Made by a program: the position numbers and the translations under genes
The notes under the pieces: generated by a model
Database searches by the model: none
What the model was told of the DNA's origin: nothing
Seen by the model: only the letters and a program-made list of their open reading frames with translations
Assembly: GCA_964629645.1 (NCBI GenBank)
Contig: CAZVSU010000008.1
Location: forward strand, 1-46,214
Origin: JAAKFL01 sp964629645
GTDB lineage: Bacteria; Chlamydiota; Chlamydiia; Chlamydiales; SLFE01
Direction: 5' to 3'
Length of the DNA: 46,214 nt
In this document: in pieces, positions 40,805 through 46,214 of the stretch
Layout of the letters: each line of letters starts with the position of its first letter
How positions within the stretch are numbered: position 1 is the first letter of the stretch

Positions 40805-41518
40805 ATGACTCTCCTTGCCGCTTCTCCCTTCCTTGACTCCTTCATCCAAGCCGACTTTCTTGGCAAAGGGATCTACATCAGTCTTTTGGCTTTGTCCATC
40901 CTTTGCTGGGTGATTTTGATACAAAAGGCTTTGCTCACGAGAACGTTAAAACAAAGAGACGCGCAATTTTACCAATCCTTCCAAAAGCAGAAAAAAAATC
41001 CTTTAAGTCTCGAAGTCTCAAAAGAAAGTGAAAGCTCACTGCAAGAGCTTTACGTCAATTTAAAAAAACAAACGCTGGAACTGCTCAATAAAAATCGCCA
41101 TTTCACAAAAGACACAAAGGCGCCGGCTACTCTCTCCCAAGCCGATATCGACTTTATCGACACTCACACAGCCGCCCGGATCAATTTCGAGGTGCATAAA
41201 CTGGAAAACAACCTTTGGATTTTATCGACGATCACAACCCTGGCCCCTTTTATCGGGCTCCTTGGAACCGTCTGGGGCATTTTGGTGACCTTCTCCGACT
41301 TTCAAGGAGGGATGCAGAATCAAATGGTTCTCGGCGGCCTCTCTCTGGCCCTCACAACAACTGTCTGGGGCTTGATCATTGCGATACCCGCTCTTGTCGG
41401 CTCGAACTACTTCAAACACGCCATCGCGGAGGCGGAGGCGGATATGGAGGCGTTTACAAGCGAAGTGATGGCGTCGCTTGAACTTCAATATCGACAAGTG
41501 GATATTCATCGCCCATGA
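40805..41518 (+). CDS. tolQ: TolQ/ExbB/MotA-type proton channel subunit
   Basis: A 237-aa inner-membrane protein matching CT596. There are three transmembrane helices, at about 20-40, 130-155 and 175-200. The TolQ family block LWILSTITTLAPFIGLLGTV then WGILVTFSDFQG is followed by LGGLSLALTTTVWGLIIAIP. With TolR it forms the proton-powered motor that drives Tol-Pal across the periplasm, linked to outer-membrane constriction during division. The start codon at 40805 has GGGA a few bases upstream. It overlaps tolR by 4 bp (ATGA). Confidence 0.94.
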   Translation: MTLLAASPFLDSFIQADFLGKGIYISLLALSILCWVILIQKALLTRTLKQRDAQFYQSFQKQKKNPLSLEVSKESESSLQELYVNLKKQTLELLNKNRHFTKDTKAPATLSQADIDFIDTHTAARINFEVHKLENNLWILSTITTLAPFIGLLGTVWGILVTFSDFQGGMQNQMVLGGLSLALTTTVWGLIIAIPALVGSNYFKHAIAEAEADMEAFTSEVMASLELQYRQVDIHRP

Positions 41519-41931
41519 GCCGTAGGCGCCAAAAAAAAAGAGCGGCAGAAGAACCGACGATTAATATGACCCCGTTAATCGATGTTGTCTTTGTGATCCT
41601 CATCGTCTTTATCGTCATCGCACCTCTGCTTGAGGTGGACCGCATTGAACTCGCGGGCAGCGATGAGACCCGAACCGAATCTGAAATCAAACAAAGCCCC
41701 GTCACGATCCACGTCTACGCTGACAACTCACTAAAGCTCAACGAACGCCCTGTTCTTCTTCCAAAACTTAAAACTCTCTTGTCGTCTGCAAAAAAGTCGC
41801 ACCCCGGTGTGCGGCCTCAGGTCTTTCACGATAAAAGAGCCGCTTTCGGGACGTATCAATCGGTCAAAACCGCAGTGGAAGCGGCAGGGTTTGAAGAAAT
41901 GGATATTGTGCTTTTACCGGGCTCCTCATGA
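41515..41931 (+). CDS. tolR: TolR/ExbD-type motor subunit
   Basis: A 138-aa protein matching CT597. A basic N-terminus precedes one transmembrane helix (PTINMTPLIDVVFVILIVFI) that contains the essential Asp of the ExbD/TolR proton path. The periplasmic domain follows (VTIHVYADNSLKLNERPVLL, YQSVKTAVEAAGFEEMDIVL). It overlaps tolQ by 4 bp and the next gene by 4 bp, tight coupling that fits a stoichiometric complex. Confidence 0.94.
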   Translation: MSRRRQKKRAAEEPTINMTPLIDVVFVILIVFIVIAPLLEVDRIELAGSDETRTESEIKQSPVTIHVYADNSLKLNERPVLLPKLKTLLSSAKKSHPGVRPQVFHDKRAAFGTYQSVKTAVEAAGFEEMDIVLLPGSS

Positions 41932-42542
41932 ACGGTTCGTTTCGTGTCATTTTCGCACTCGTCGTGTTCGTGCACGGGGTTTTTCTCGCCGCCTTGGCCT
42001 GGCAGCCGCCATGGGAAAGCCTTCCCGTTTCAAAGAAAAAAGTATCTGTTCACACAATCGAGCTATCCCCCCCACAAAAAACAGTGATCGCCGCCGCGCC
42101 GTCTACACAACCACAATCTAAACCTAAGCCGAAGCCGAAGCCGAAACAACAAAAAAAGAAAGAGGGGCGCTTTAGCGATGAGCAAAAGAAGTCGCTTGAA
42201 AAAGCGAAACAGGCCCTGTCTCAAGTCAACGCGCCCTCATCGCTTAACAATGTCGCGATCTCCAGACTTCAAACAACTGAAAGCGACAGCACCTACTCAG
42301 ACAGCCTCGCCCGCGCGCTCAAATCTATGCTGACGCTTCCCGAATACGGGGAGGTGGCGCTTTCGGTCACACTTGACCGGCAAGGAAACGTTGTCAATCT
42401 GCAGGTGACGAAAGCGGAAAGCCATCTGAATCAACAGTCGATAGAAAAAGCTCTAAGACATGCGCAATTCTCCTCCTTTGGCAGCAATTTCTCTGGCGAA
42501 TCGGAGCACACTTTTGCTATCGTACTGAAAAACGACTATTAA
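41928..42542 (+). CDS. tolA: TolA/TonB-like periplasm-spanning protein
   Basis: A 204-aa protein matching CT598. An N-terminal membrane anchor (VIFALVVFVHGVFLAALAW) is followed by a Pro/Lys repeat (KPKPKPKPKQ, about 65-75). The charged helical region continues to about 110. A TonB/TolA-type C-terminal domain follows (about 115-204; GEVALSVTLDRQGNVVNLQV, SIEKALRHAQFSSFG). This is the architecture of TolA, which transmits force from the TolQR motor to TolB-Pal. It is shorter than E. coli TolA (421 aa). The name is by synteny and architecture; TonB-like function cannot be excluded, but no TonB-dependent receptor is nearby. Confidence 0.85.
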   Translation: MNGSFRVIFALVVFVHGVFLAALAWQPPWESLPVSKKKVSVHTIELSPPQKTVIAAAPSTQPQSKPKPKPKPKQQKKKEGRFSDEQKKSLEKAKQALSQVNAPSSLNNVAISRLQTTESDSTYSDSLARALKSMLTLPEYGEVALSVTLDRQGNVVNLQVTKAESHLNQQSIEKALRHAQFSSFGSNFSGESEHTFAIVLKNDY

Positions 42543-42554
42543 AATGAGTGCACC

Positions 42555-43847
42555 ATGAAAGATTTTTTGTTCGTTCTGTTGACACTTCCGCTTCTTATTT
42601 TTTGCGAAGAGCCGATGGAAGTGCGGCTCGCAACTGAAGTCCCCCTCGTCCCCGTCTATATGAGCCGTGTGAAAGGGGATGGAAAAGAGCTGAATATTCC
42701 CTATTATCAAGAGCTCGATAAAATCCTGCGCTTTGATCTCAATCACAATGGATCGACCTTCACCCTCGCAGTGACAAAAGAGAGGGAAAACTTTCACTTT
42801 AAATCATGGAAAAGAGACGATGTTTATTTTGTCATAGAGGCGACAATCGATGGCAAAACGTTGGAAACAAAAATCTACGATTTAGAGGGAATGACCGAGT
42901 ACCGCATCGGCGGAATCAAGCTCGAGGGGACGCTGTCTAAAGACCGCACGTTGATCCACGAACTCGCAGACAAACTGCATGAAGAGCTGTTCGGCGTCAA
43001 AGGAATTGCCGCCACAAAAATCATTTTCACAGATAAAAAAGGGGAATGGGGCGAAATTTGGGGCGTCGACTATGACGGGGGCAACTTGACGCAGCTGACA
43101 AGCCAGGGATCCCTTTCTGTCACTCCGTCGTTCATAGCTCCCAGCCCCGGCATGAGGTCGAAAGACTTCCTGTACGTGTGCTATAAAACAGGTCAGCCCA
43201 AAATTTTTAAAACTGCTATCGGCCGCGGCAACGGCCAGCGGGTCACGACTCTTCGGGGCAACCAGCTGATGCCCGAGCTCAGCCGGGAGCGGGATCAGCT
43301 TGTTTTCATCAGCGACGCAGCAGGAAACCCCGATGTCTTTCTTTCCCGGTTCGACCCTCTCAGAGGACCCATGGGGAAGCCAAGACAAATCTACGCCGTT
43401 CCTTTCGCCACGCAAGGGAGCCCGGTCTTCAGCCCCGACGGCAAAGAGATTGCTTTTGTCTCAAACAAAGACGGCCGCCCCCGTATTTACACGATGCCAA
43501 TCCCCGCTGAGGGGCAGAAGCTCAATGAGATTAAGCCCAAACTTCTGATCAAACAAAACCGAAGCTGTACTGCGCCAAGCTGGTCGCCCGACGGGACAAA
43601 AATCGCCTACACATCCAAAGCGGAAGGGGTGAGGCAAATCTGGGTGATCGATCTCACAAACGGCATCGACAAACAAGTGACGTTCGGTCCGGGCAATAAA
43701 GAAAACCCGACATGGGCTCCGAACAGCCTTCATCTCGCCTACAACGATCCAAACAACCTCTACATGTTAAATTTGCATCAATTAAAGCCTGTCAAGATCA
43801 CGACAGGATCGTCGGAAAAGAAGTTTCCAAGCTGGGAAAAGAGGTGA
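42555..43847 (+). CDS. tolB: TolB periplasmic beta-propeller
   Basis: A 430-aa protein matching CT599. A signal peptide covers about 1-18. The N-terminal domain spans to about 155, then a six-bladed WD40-like propeller with typical blades: GSPVFSPDGKEIAFVSNKDG, APSWSPDGTKIAYTSKAEGV, QIWVIDLTNGIDKQVTFGPG and NPTWAPNSLHLAYND. TolB binds Pal in the outer membrane and the TolA C-terminus. The gene follows tolA by 12 bp without overlap; Shine-Dalgarno is weak. Confidence 0.94.
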   Translation: MKDFLFVLLTLPLLIFCEEPMEVRLATEVPLVPVYMSRVKGDGKELNIPYYQELDKILRFDLNHNGSTFTLAVTKERENFHFKSWKRDDVYFVIEATIDGKTLETKIYDLEGMTEYRIGGIKLEGTLSKDRTLIHELADKLHEELFGVKGIAATKIIFTDKKGEWGEIWGVDYDGGNLTQLTSQGSLSVTPSFIAPSPGMRSKDFLYVCYKTGQPKIFKTAIGRGNGQRVTTLRGNQLMPELSRERDQLVFISDAAGNPDVFLSRFDPLRGPMGKPRQIYAVPFATQGSPVFSPDGKEIAFVSNKDGRPRIYTMPIPAEGQKLNEIKPKLLIKQNRSCTAPSWSPDGTKIAYTSKAEGVRQIWVIDLTNGIDKQVTFGPGNKENPTWAPNSLHLAYNDPNNLYMLNLHQLKPVKITTGSSEKKFPSWEKR

Positions 43848-43921
43848 AATTCACTTTCGAGAATTCCCCATCGTATGCTAGACTCAGGCGGTAAACGTAC
43901 GATCATTTTCCAGGGGAGATT

Positions 43922-44617
43922 ATGAAAACACTTCACTCGCTATTACTTCTATCACTTTGCCTCCTCGCAGGATGCGGAGGCCGCTCATCTCAAGAAGTTT
44001 GGGATGACACCAACACCTGTAGCCGCTACATGGGACAAGGGATCCGCTGTCTTGGAGGAAAACATGGCGACTCCAGACAAGTGCGCTGCCGCGAAGATTT
44101 TTGCAGGCCCCAACTTTGCACCCAAGAAGATGATTTTATCCCCCTTCAAGATGAGCACGGGGACGATCTGATCTGCATGGAAGCGATCCAGCAGTCAAGG
44201 ATCTCGCCCGGTGACGTCGGCAGCTCCATACCGGGAATCGAAAGCTTCCGCAATCCCGACAACGACACCATGCTCTCGGCCGTTTTTGAACACATTCAAT
44301 TTCCCTACGACAGTGAAAAGATTCAGGGGCAAGACAATTTGAGAAAAATCCAAACGATCGCTGACTACTTGAAGCGCAATCCGAACACTTACGTCTTTAT
44401 CGAAGGTCATTGCGATGAGCGAGGCCCTCAGGCGTACAACCTGGCACTTGGAACACGACGCGCAAACAGCGTCCGGCAAATCTTGGTGGCCGAAGGGGTC
44501 GATTCCCAAAGACTCTTTACGGTCTCTTATGGAAAAGAGCGCCCCCTCGTTTTCGGACATGACAATGAGGCTTGGGCCATAAACAGACGGGCGCAGTTTA
44601 AGATTTACGAGCGTTGA
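43922..44617 (+). CDS. pal: Peptidoglycan-associated lipoprotein Pal
   Basis: A 231-aa outer-membrane lipoprotein matching CT600. A lipobox signal peptide (LLSLCLLAGCGG, lipidated Cys19) is followed by a Cys-rich region at about 35-80 (CRCR-like spacing: CSRYMGQGIRCLGG, VRCREDFCRPQLC). This may form disulfides, as chlamydial envelope proteins do. The C-terminal OmpA-like domain (about 115-231) contains FPYDSEKIQGQDNLRKIQTI, IEGHCDERGPQAYNLALG and RRANSVRQILVAEGV, the peptidoglycan-binding signature. GGGGAG (43913-43918) lies just upstream of the ATG at 43922. Confidence 0.96.
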   Translation: MKTLHSLLLLSLCLLAGCGGRSSQEVWDDTNTCSRYMGQGIRCLGGKHGDSRQVRCREDFCRPQLCTQEDDFIPLQDEHGDDLICMEAIQQSRISPGDVGSSIPGIESFRNPDNDTMLSAVFEHIQFPYDSEKIQGQDNLRKIQTIADYLKRNPNTYVFIEGHCDERGPQAYNLALGTRRANSVRQILVAEGVDSQRLFTVSYGKERPLVFGHDNEAWAINRRAQFKIYER

Positions 44618-44618
44618 G

Positions 44619-45158
44619 ATGAGACGTTTTCTTATCGTACTGATGAGTCTCGCCCCGATCACGAGTCTGATTGGGGGGCCTCCCTACGGAGATCCCCTCA
44701 CCGCTTTTCGGAACGACTTGCACTCTCTCGAGGTTGACTTTCAGCAAATGAAAGAGCGCCTTGCCAATCAGGATGCCGCGATCGAGTCGCTTCAAGATGA
44801 CATCTCCTCCTGCAAGAATAAGGAAAATAGAGAGGCGATGATGCAGATGGAAGCGCTTGACACCGAACTCCAAACCATCAAAACGTATCTCAACCAGCTC
44901 GCTGACGAAATTGAGACCAATCGAAAAAAAAACCTTGAGCTGGGGACTCAATTATCGACGATTCAAGGGGCCCTAGGTCATGTGATGGAGGCGCTCGGAA
45001 TCGACACTCCTTCAAGCGGCACGTACGTTGTCAAACCGGGCGATTCACTCGGAGGAATTGCGCAAAAAAATAAGACGACCATCGGGGCCTTGAAGAAAGC
45101 CAATCCTCAGCTGAAAGGGGACAAGATCATCGTCGGCCAAAAGCTTAACCTTCCCTAA
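44619..45158 (+). CDS. Exported coiled-coil LysM protein (CT601-like)
   Basis: A 179-aa protein starting 1 base after pal. A signal peptide covers about 1-19 (FLIVLMSLAPITSLIGG). A coiled coil spans about 30-115 (LEVDFQQMKERLANQDAAIE). A single LysM domain forms the C-terminus (about 133-179; YVVKPGDSLGGIAQKNKTTI, NPQLKGDKIIVGQKLNLP), which binds glycan strands. It occupies the slot where many Proteobacteria have the coiled-coil YbgF/CpoB, and matches CT601 in position. It probably links Tol-Pal to peptidoglycan at division. Confidence 0.92.
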   Translation: MRRFLIVLMSLAPITSLIGGPPYGDPLTAFRNDLHSLEVDFQQMKERLANQDAAIESLQDDISSCKNKENREAMMQMEALDTELQTIKTYLNQLADEIETNRKKNLELGTQLSTIQGALGHVMEALGIDTPSSGTYVVKPGDSLGGIAQKNKTTIGALKKANPQLKGDKIIVGQKLNLP

Positions 45159-45161
45159 CTT

Positions 45162-45983
45162 ATGGCTTCGAACAAAGATCCCATCGGCATTTTCGATTCA
45201 GGACTTGGCGGCCTCACAGTCATGAAAGAGATCGCCGCACTCCTCCCGGAAGAAGAGTTGATCTATTTTGGGGACACCGCCCGCGTTCCCTACGGCAATA
45301 AAAGCGCCGAAACCGTCAGGCGCTATGCCCATGAGATCGCCGACTCCCTCCTTGCCCAAAACATTAAGCTCCTCGTCGTCGCCTGCAACACAGCCTCCGC
45401 CCATGCGCTCCCCTCGCTGGCTGAAGTTCTACCTATCCCGGTGATTGGGGTGATCGAACCGGGGGTGAAAGCCGCAGCCAAAGCCACAGAAGCGCAAAAA
45501 GTGGCCGTCTTGGCCACCCGCTCAACCATTCAGTCAAACGCTTATGAAACGTCGCTCTGCATCAAGAATCCTCATCTAGAGGTGACATCGATTCCCTGCC
45601 CTCTTTTTGTTCCGCTTGTCGAGGAAAATTATTTTGATTCGCCGGCGGCTGAATGGATCGTCAAAGAGACGCTCGCCCCAGCGATAAAAAAAGGGTGCGA
45701 CACGCTCCTTCTCGGCTGCACCCACTACCCCTTAATGAAACACATCATTGAAAAGGCGGTCCCGGGCGCCTGTATCATTGACTCTGCCACAACATGCGCA
45801 GCAGACGTACAAAACAGGCTCACATCGCTCTCTCTTTTAAACAAAAAAAGATCATCGGACAATCATTTTTATGTTTCCGATGATCCCGTCAGATTCGAAG
45901 AAATGGGAAGCCTGTTTTACGGCAGCCCTATCGCACCTAAAAAACAGCCTTTATACATGTATAGATCGTCACTTTTTCAATAG
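45162..45983 (+). CDS. murI: Glutamate racemase
   Basis: A 273-aa enzyme that interconverts L- and D-glutamate for peptidoglycan. Signatures are IGIFDSGLGGLTVMKEIAAL, YFGDTARVPYGNKS, the first catalytic Cys75 in VVACNTASAHALP, IGVIEPGVKAA and the second catalytic Cys186 in LLLGCTHYPLMKH. All active-site residues are present. Length is standard. It follows the LysM gene by 3 bp and is probably part of the tol-pal operon. Chlamydiaceae lack murI and use DapF for D-glutamate, so its presence supports an environmental chlamydia with a fuller peptidoglycan pathway. Confidence 0.96.
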   Translation: MASNKDPIGIFDSGLGGLTVMKEIAALLPEEELIYFGDTARVPYGNKSAETVRRYAHEIADSLLAQNIKLLVVACNTASAHALPSLAEVLPIPVIGVIEPGVKAAAKATEAQKVAVLATRSTIQSNAYETSLCIKNPHLEVTSIPCPLFVPLVEENYFDSPAAEWIVKETLAPAIKKGCDTLLLGCTHYPLMKHIIEKAVPGACIIDSATTCAADVQNRLTSLSLLNKKRSSDNHFYVSDDPVRFEEMGSLFYGSPIAPKKQPLYMYRSSLFQ

Positions 45984-46163
45984 GCAGCTGACTGCTTGGA
46001 GCTACGGACTGAAAGAAGTAATTCGTCATAATATTCAATATCCAAAAACAGGACACGAAATCGGCTATATCACCGGATTGAAAAGCCTTTAATCCCTGCA
46101 GGCATGACAGAAGAGTCACCTGAGCAATTAAATCTTTTATCGACTGACTCATGACGCCCTATA
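45984..46163. other. Region after murI with no convincing gene
   Basis: About 180 bases between murI and the terminal repeats. A 71-codon minus-strand frame (45937-46152) overlaps the murI end and has no Shine-Dalgarno. Plus-strand frames are short and broken. No T-rich terminator hairpin was found after murI. Confidence 0.45.
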
Positions 46164-46165
46164 TG

Positions 46166-46211
46166 ACGACAATTATCTTTGCCGGTGAACGACAATTATC
46201 TTTGCCGATGA
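46166..46211. repeat. 23-bp tandem repeat, two copies at the window edge
   Basis: The unit ACGACAATTATCTTTGCCGR followed by TGA occurs at 46166-46188 and again at 46189-46211. The copies differ only at one position (CCGG versus CCGA). A further partial or full copy may lie past the window end. Direct repeats of this kind occur in the terminal regions of IS21-family insertion sequences. Confidence 0.75.
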
Positions 46212-46214
46212 AAT

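Noticed and set aside
40645..40836. 63-codon plus-strand frame upstream of tolQ
   Set aside because: It overlaps the tolQ start in another frame, begins within the candidate -35 box and has no protein-like pattern.
42120..42155. Pro-Lys repeat in the TolA-like gene as a mobile or CRISPR-like repeat
   Set aside because: It is a short in-frame codon repeat (AAGCCG) encoding the usual periplasm-spanning Pro/Lys stretch.
45937..46152. 71-codon minus-strand frame after murI
   Set aside because: It overlaps the murI end, lacks a Shine-Dalgarno and resembles no family I know.
46166..46211. CRISPR array at the window edge
   Set aside because: The 23-bp copies are directly adjacent with no spacers.

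Overview
The window looks like chromosomal DNA of a Chlamydiae bacterium outside the family Chlamydiaceae, meaning an amoeba-associated 'environmental' chlamydia of the Waddlia/Criblamydiaceae type. Genus is not decidable by eye. The case rests on gene order. From 10367 to 23146 the genes follow the Chlamydia trachomatis order CT663-CT674 (scc4, cdsD, E, F, G, CT668, cdsN, O, P, Q, pkn5, cdsC). From 37142 down to 32308 they follow CT680-CT675 (rpsB, tsf, pyrH, frr, mcsA, mcsB). From 38364 to 45158 they follow CT595-CT601 (dsbD, tolQ, tolR, tolA-like, tolB, pal, LysM protein). Glutamate racemase, F-box proteins, duplicated translocators and a CocE hydrolase set it apart from Chlamydiaceae.

Layout. 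(1) 53-10350, plus strand: a T3SS translocator/effector operon. It holds two SycD-like TPR chaperones, a 520-aa helical protein, two very large CopB-like hydrophobic proteins (784 and 819 aa) flanking a CopD-like protein, and a 428-aa protein that shares a soluble domain with the CopB-like proteins but lacks membrane segments. (2) 10367-23146, plus: the T3SS core, with Scc4-like chaperone, FHA-type CdsD, needle protein CdsF with co-chaperones CdsE and CdsG, ATPase CdsN, stalk CdsO, CdsP, a C-ring protein split into two genes, kinase Pkn5 and secretin CdsC. (3) 23163-32323: an accessory block inserted where Chlamydiaceae have cdsC next to mcsB. It holds a lipoprotein plus an exported YidD-like protein, a coiled-coil/PAS-like membrane protein, a CocE hydrolase with a partner, rpsT, an RluA-type pseudouridine synthase, two tandem F-box genes and a small membrane protein. 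(4) 32308-37340, minus: mcsB, mcsA, tRNA-Lys, tRNA-Glu, frr, pyrH, tsf, rpsB and tRNA-Gly. (5) 37513-46214: tRNA-Ala, tatD and dsbD (minus), then tolQ-tolR-tolA-tolB-pal-lysM-murI (plus), ending at a 23-bp tandem repeat on the window edge.

How it fits together. The CdsD FHA domains and Pkn5 suggest phospho-signalling at the injectisome base. CdsE and CdsG would hold CdsF. The SycD-like proteins would hold the translocators that open the host or inclusion membrane, and the F-box proteins are candidate injected effectors acting on host ubiquitin ligases. The Tol-Pal genes with LysM and MurI proteins point to an envelope module linked to peptidoglycan and division.

All domain and family calls were made by reading sequence. 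No database search, structure prediction or base-composition calculation was run.
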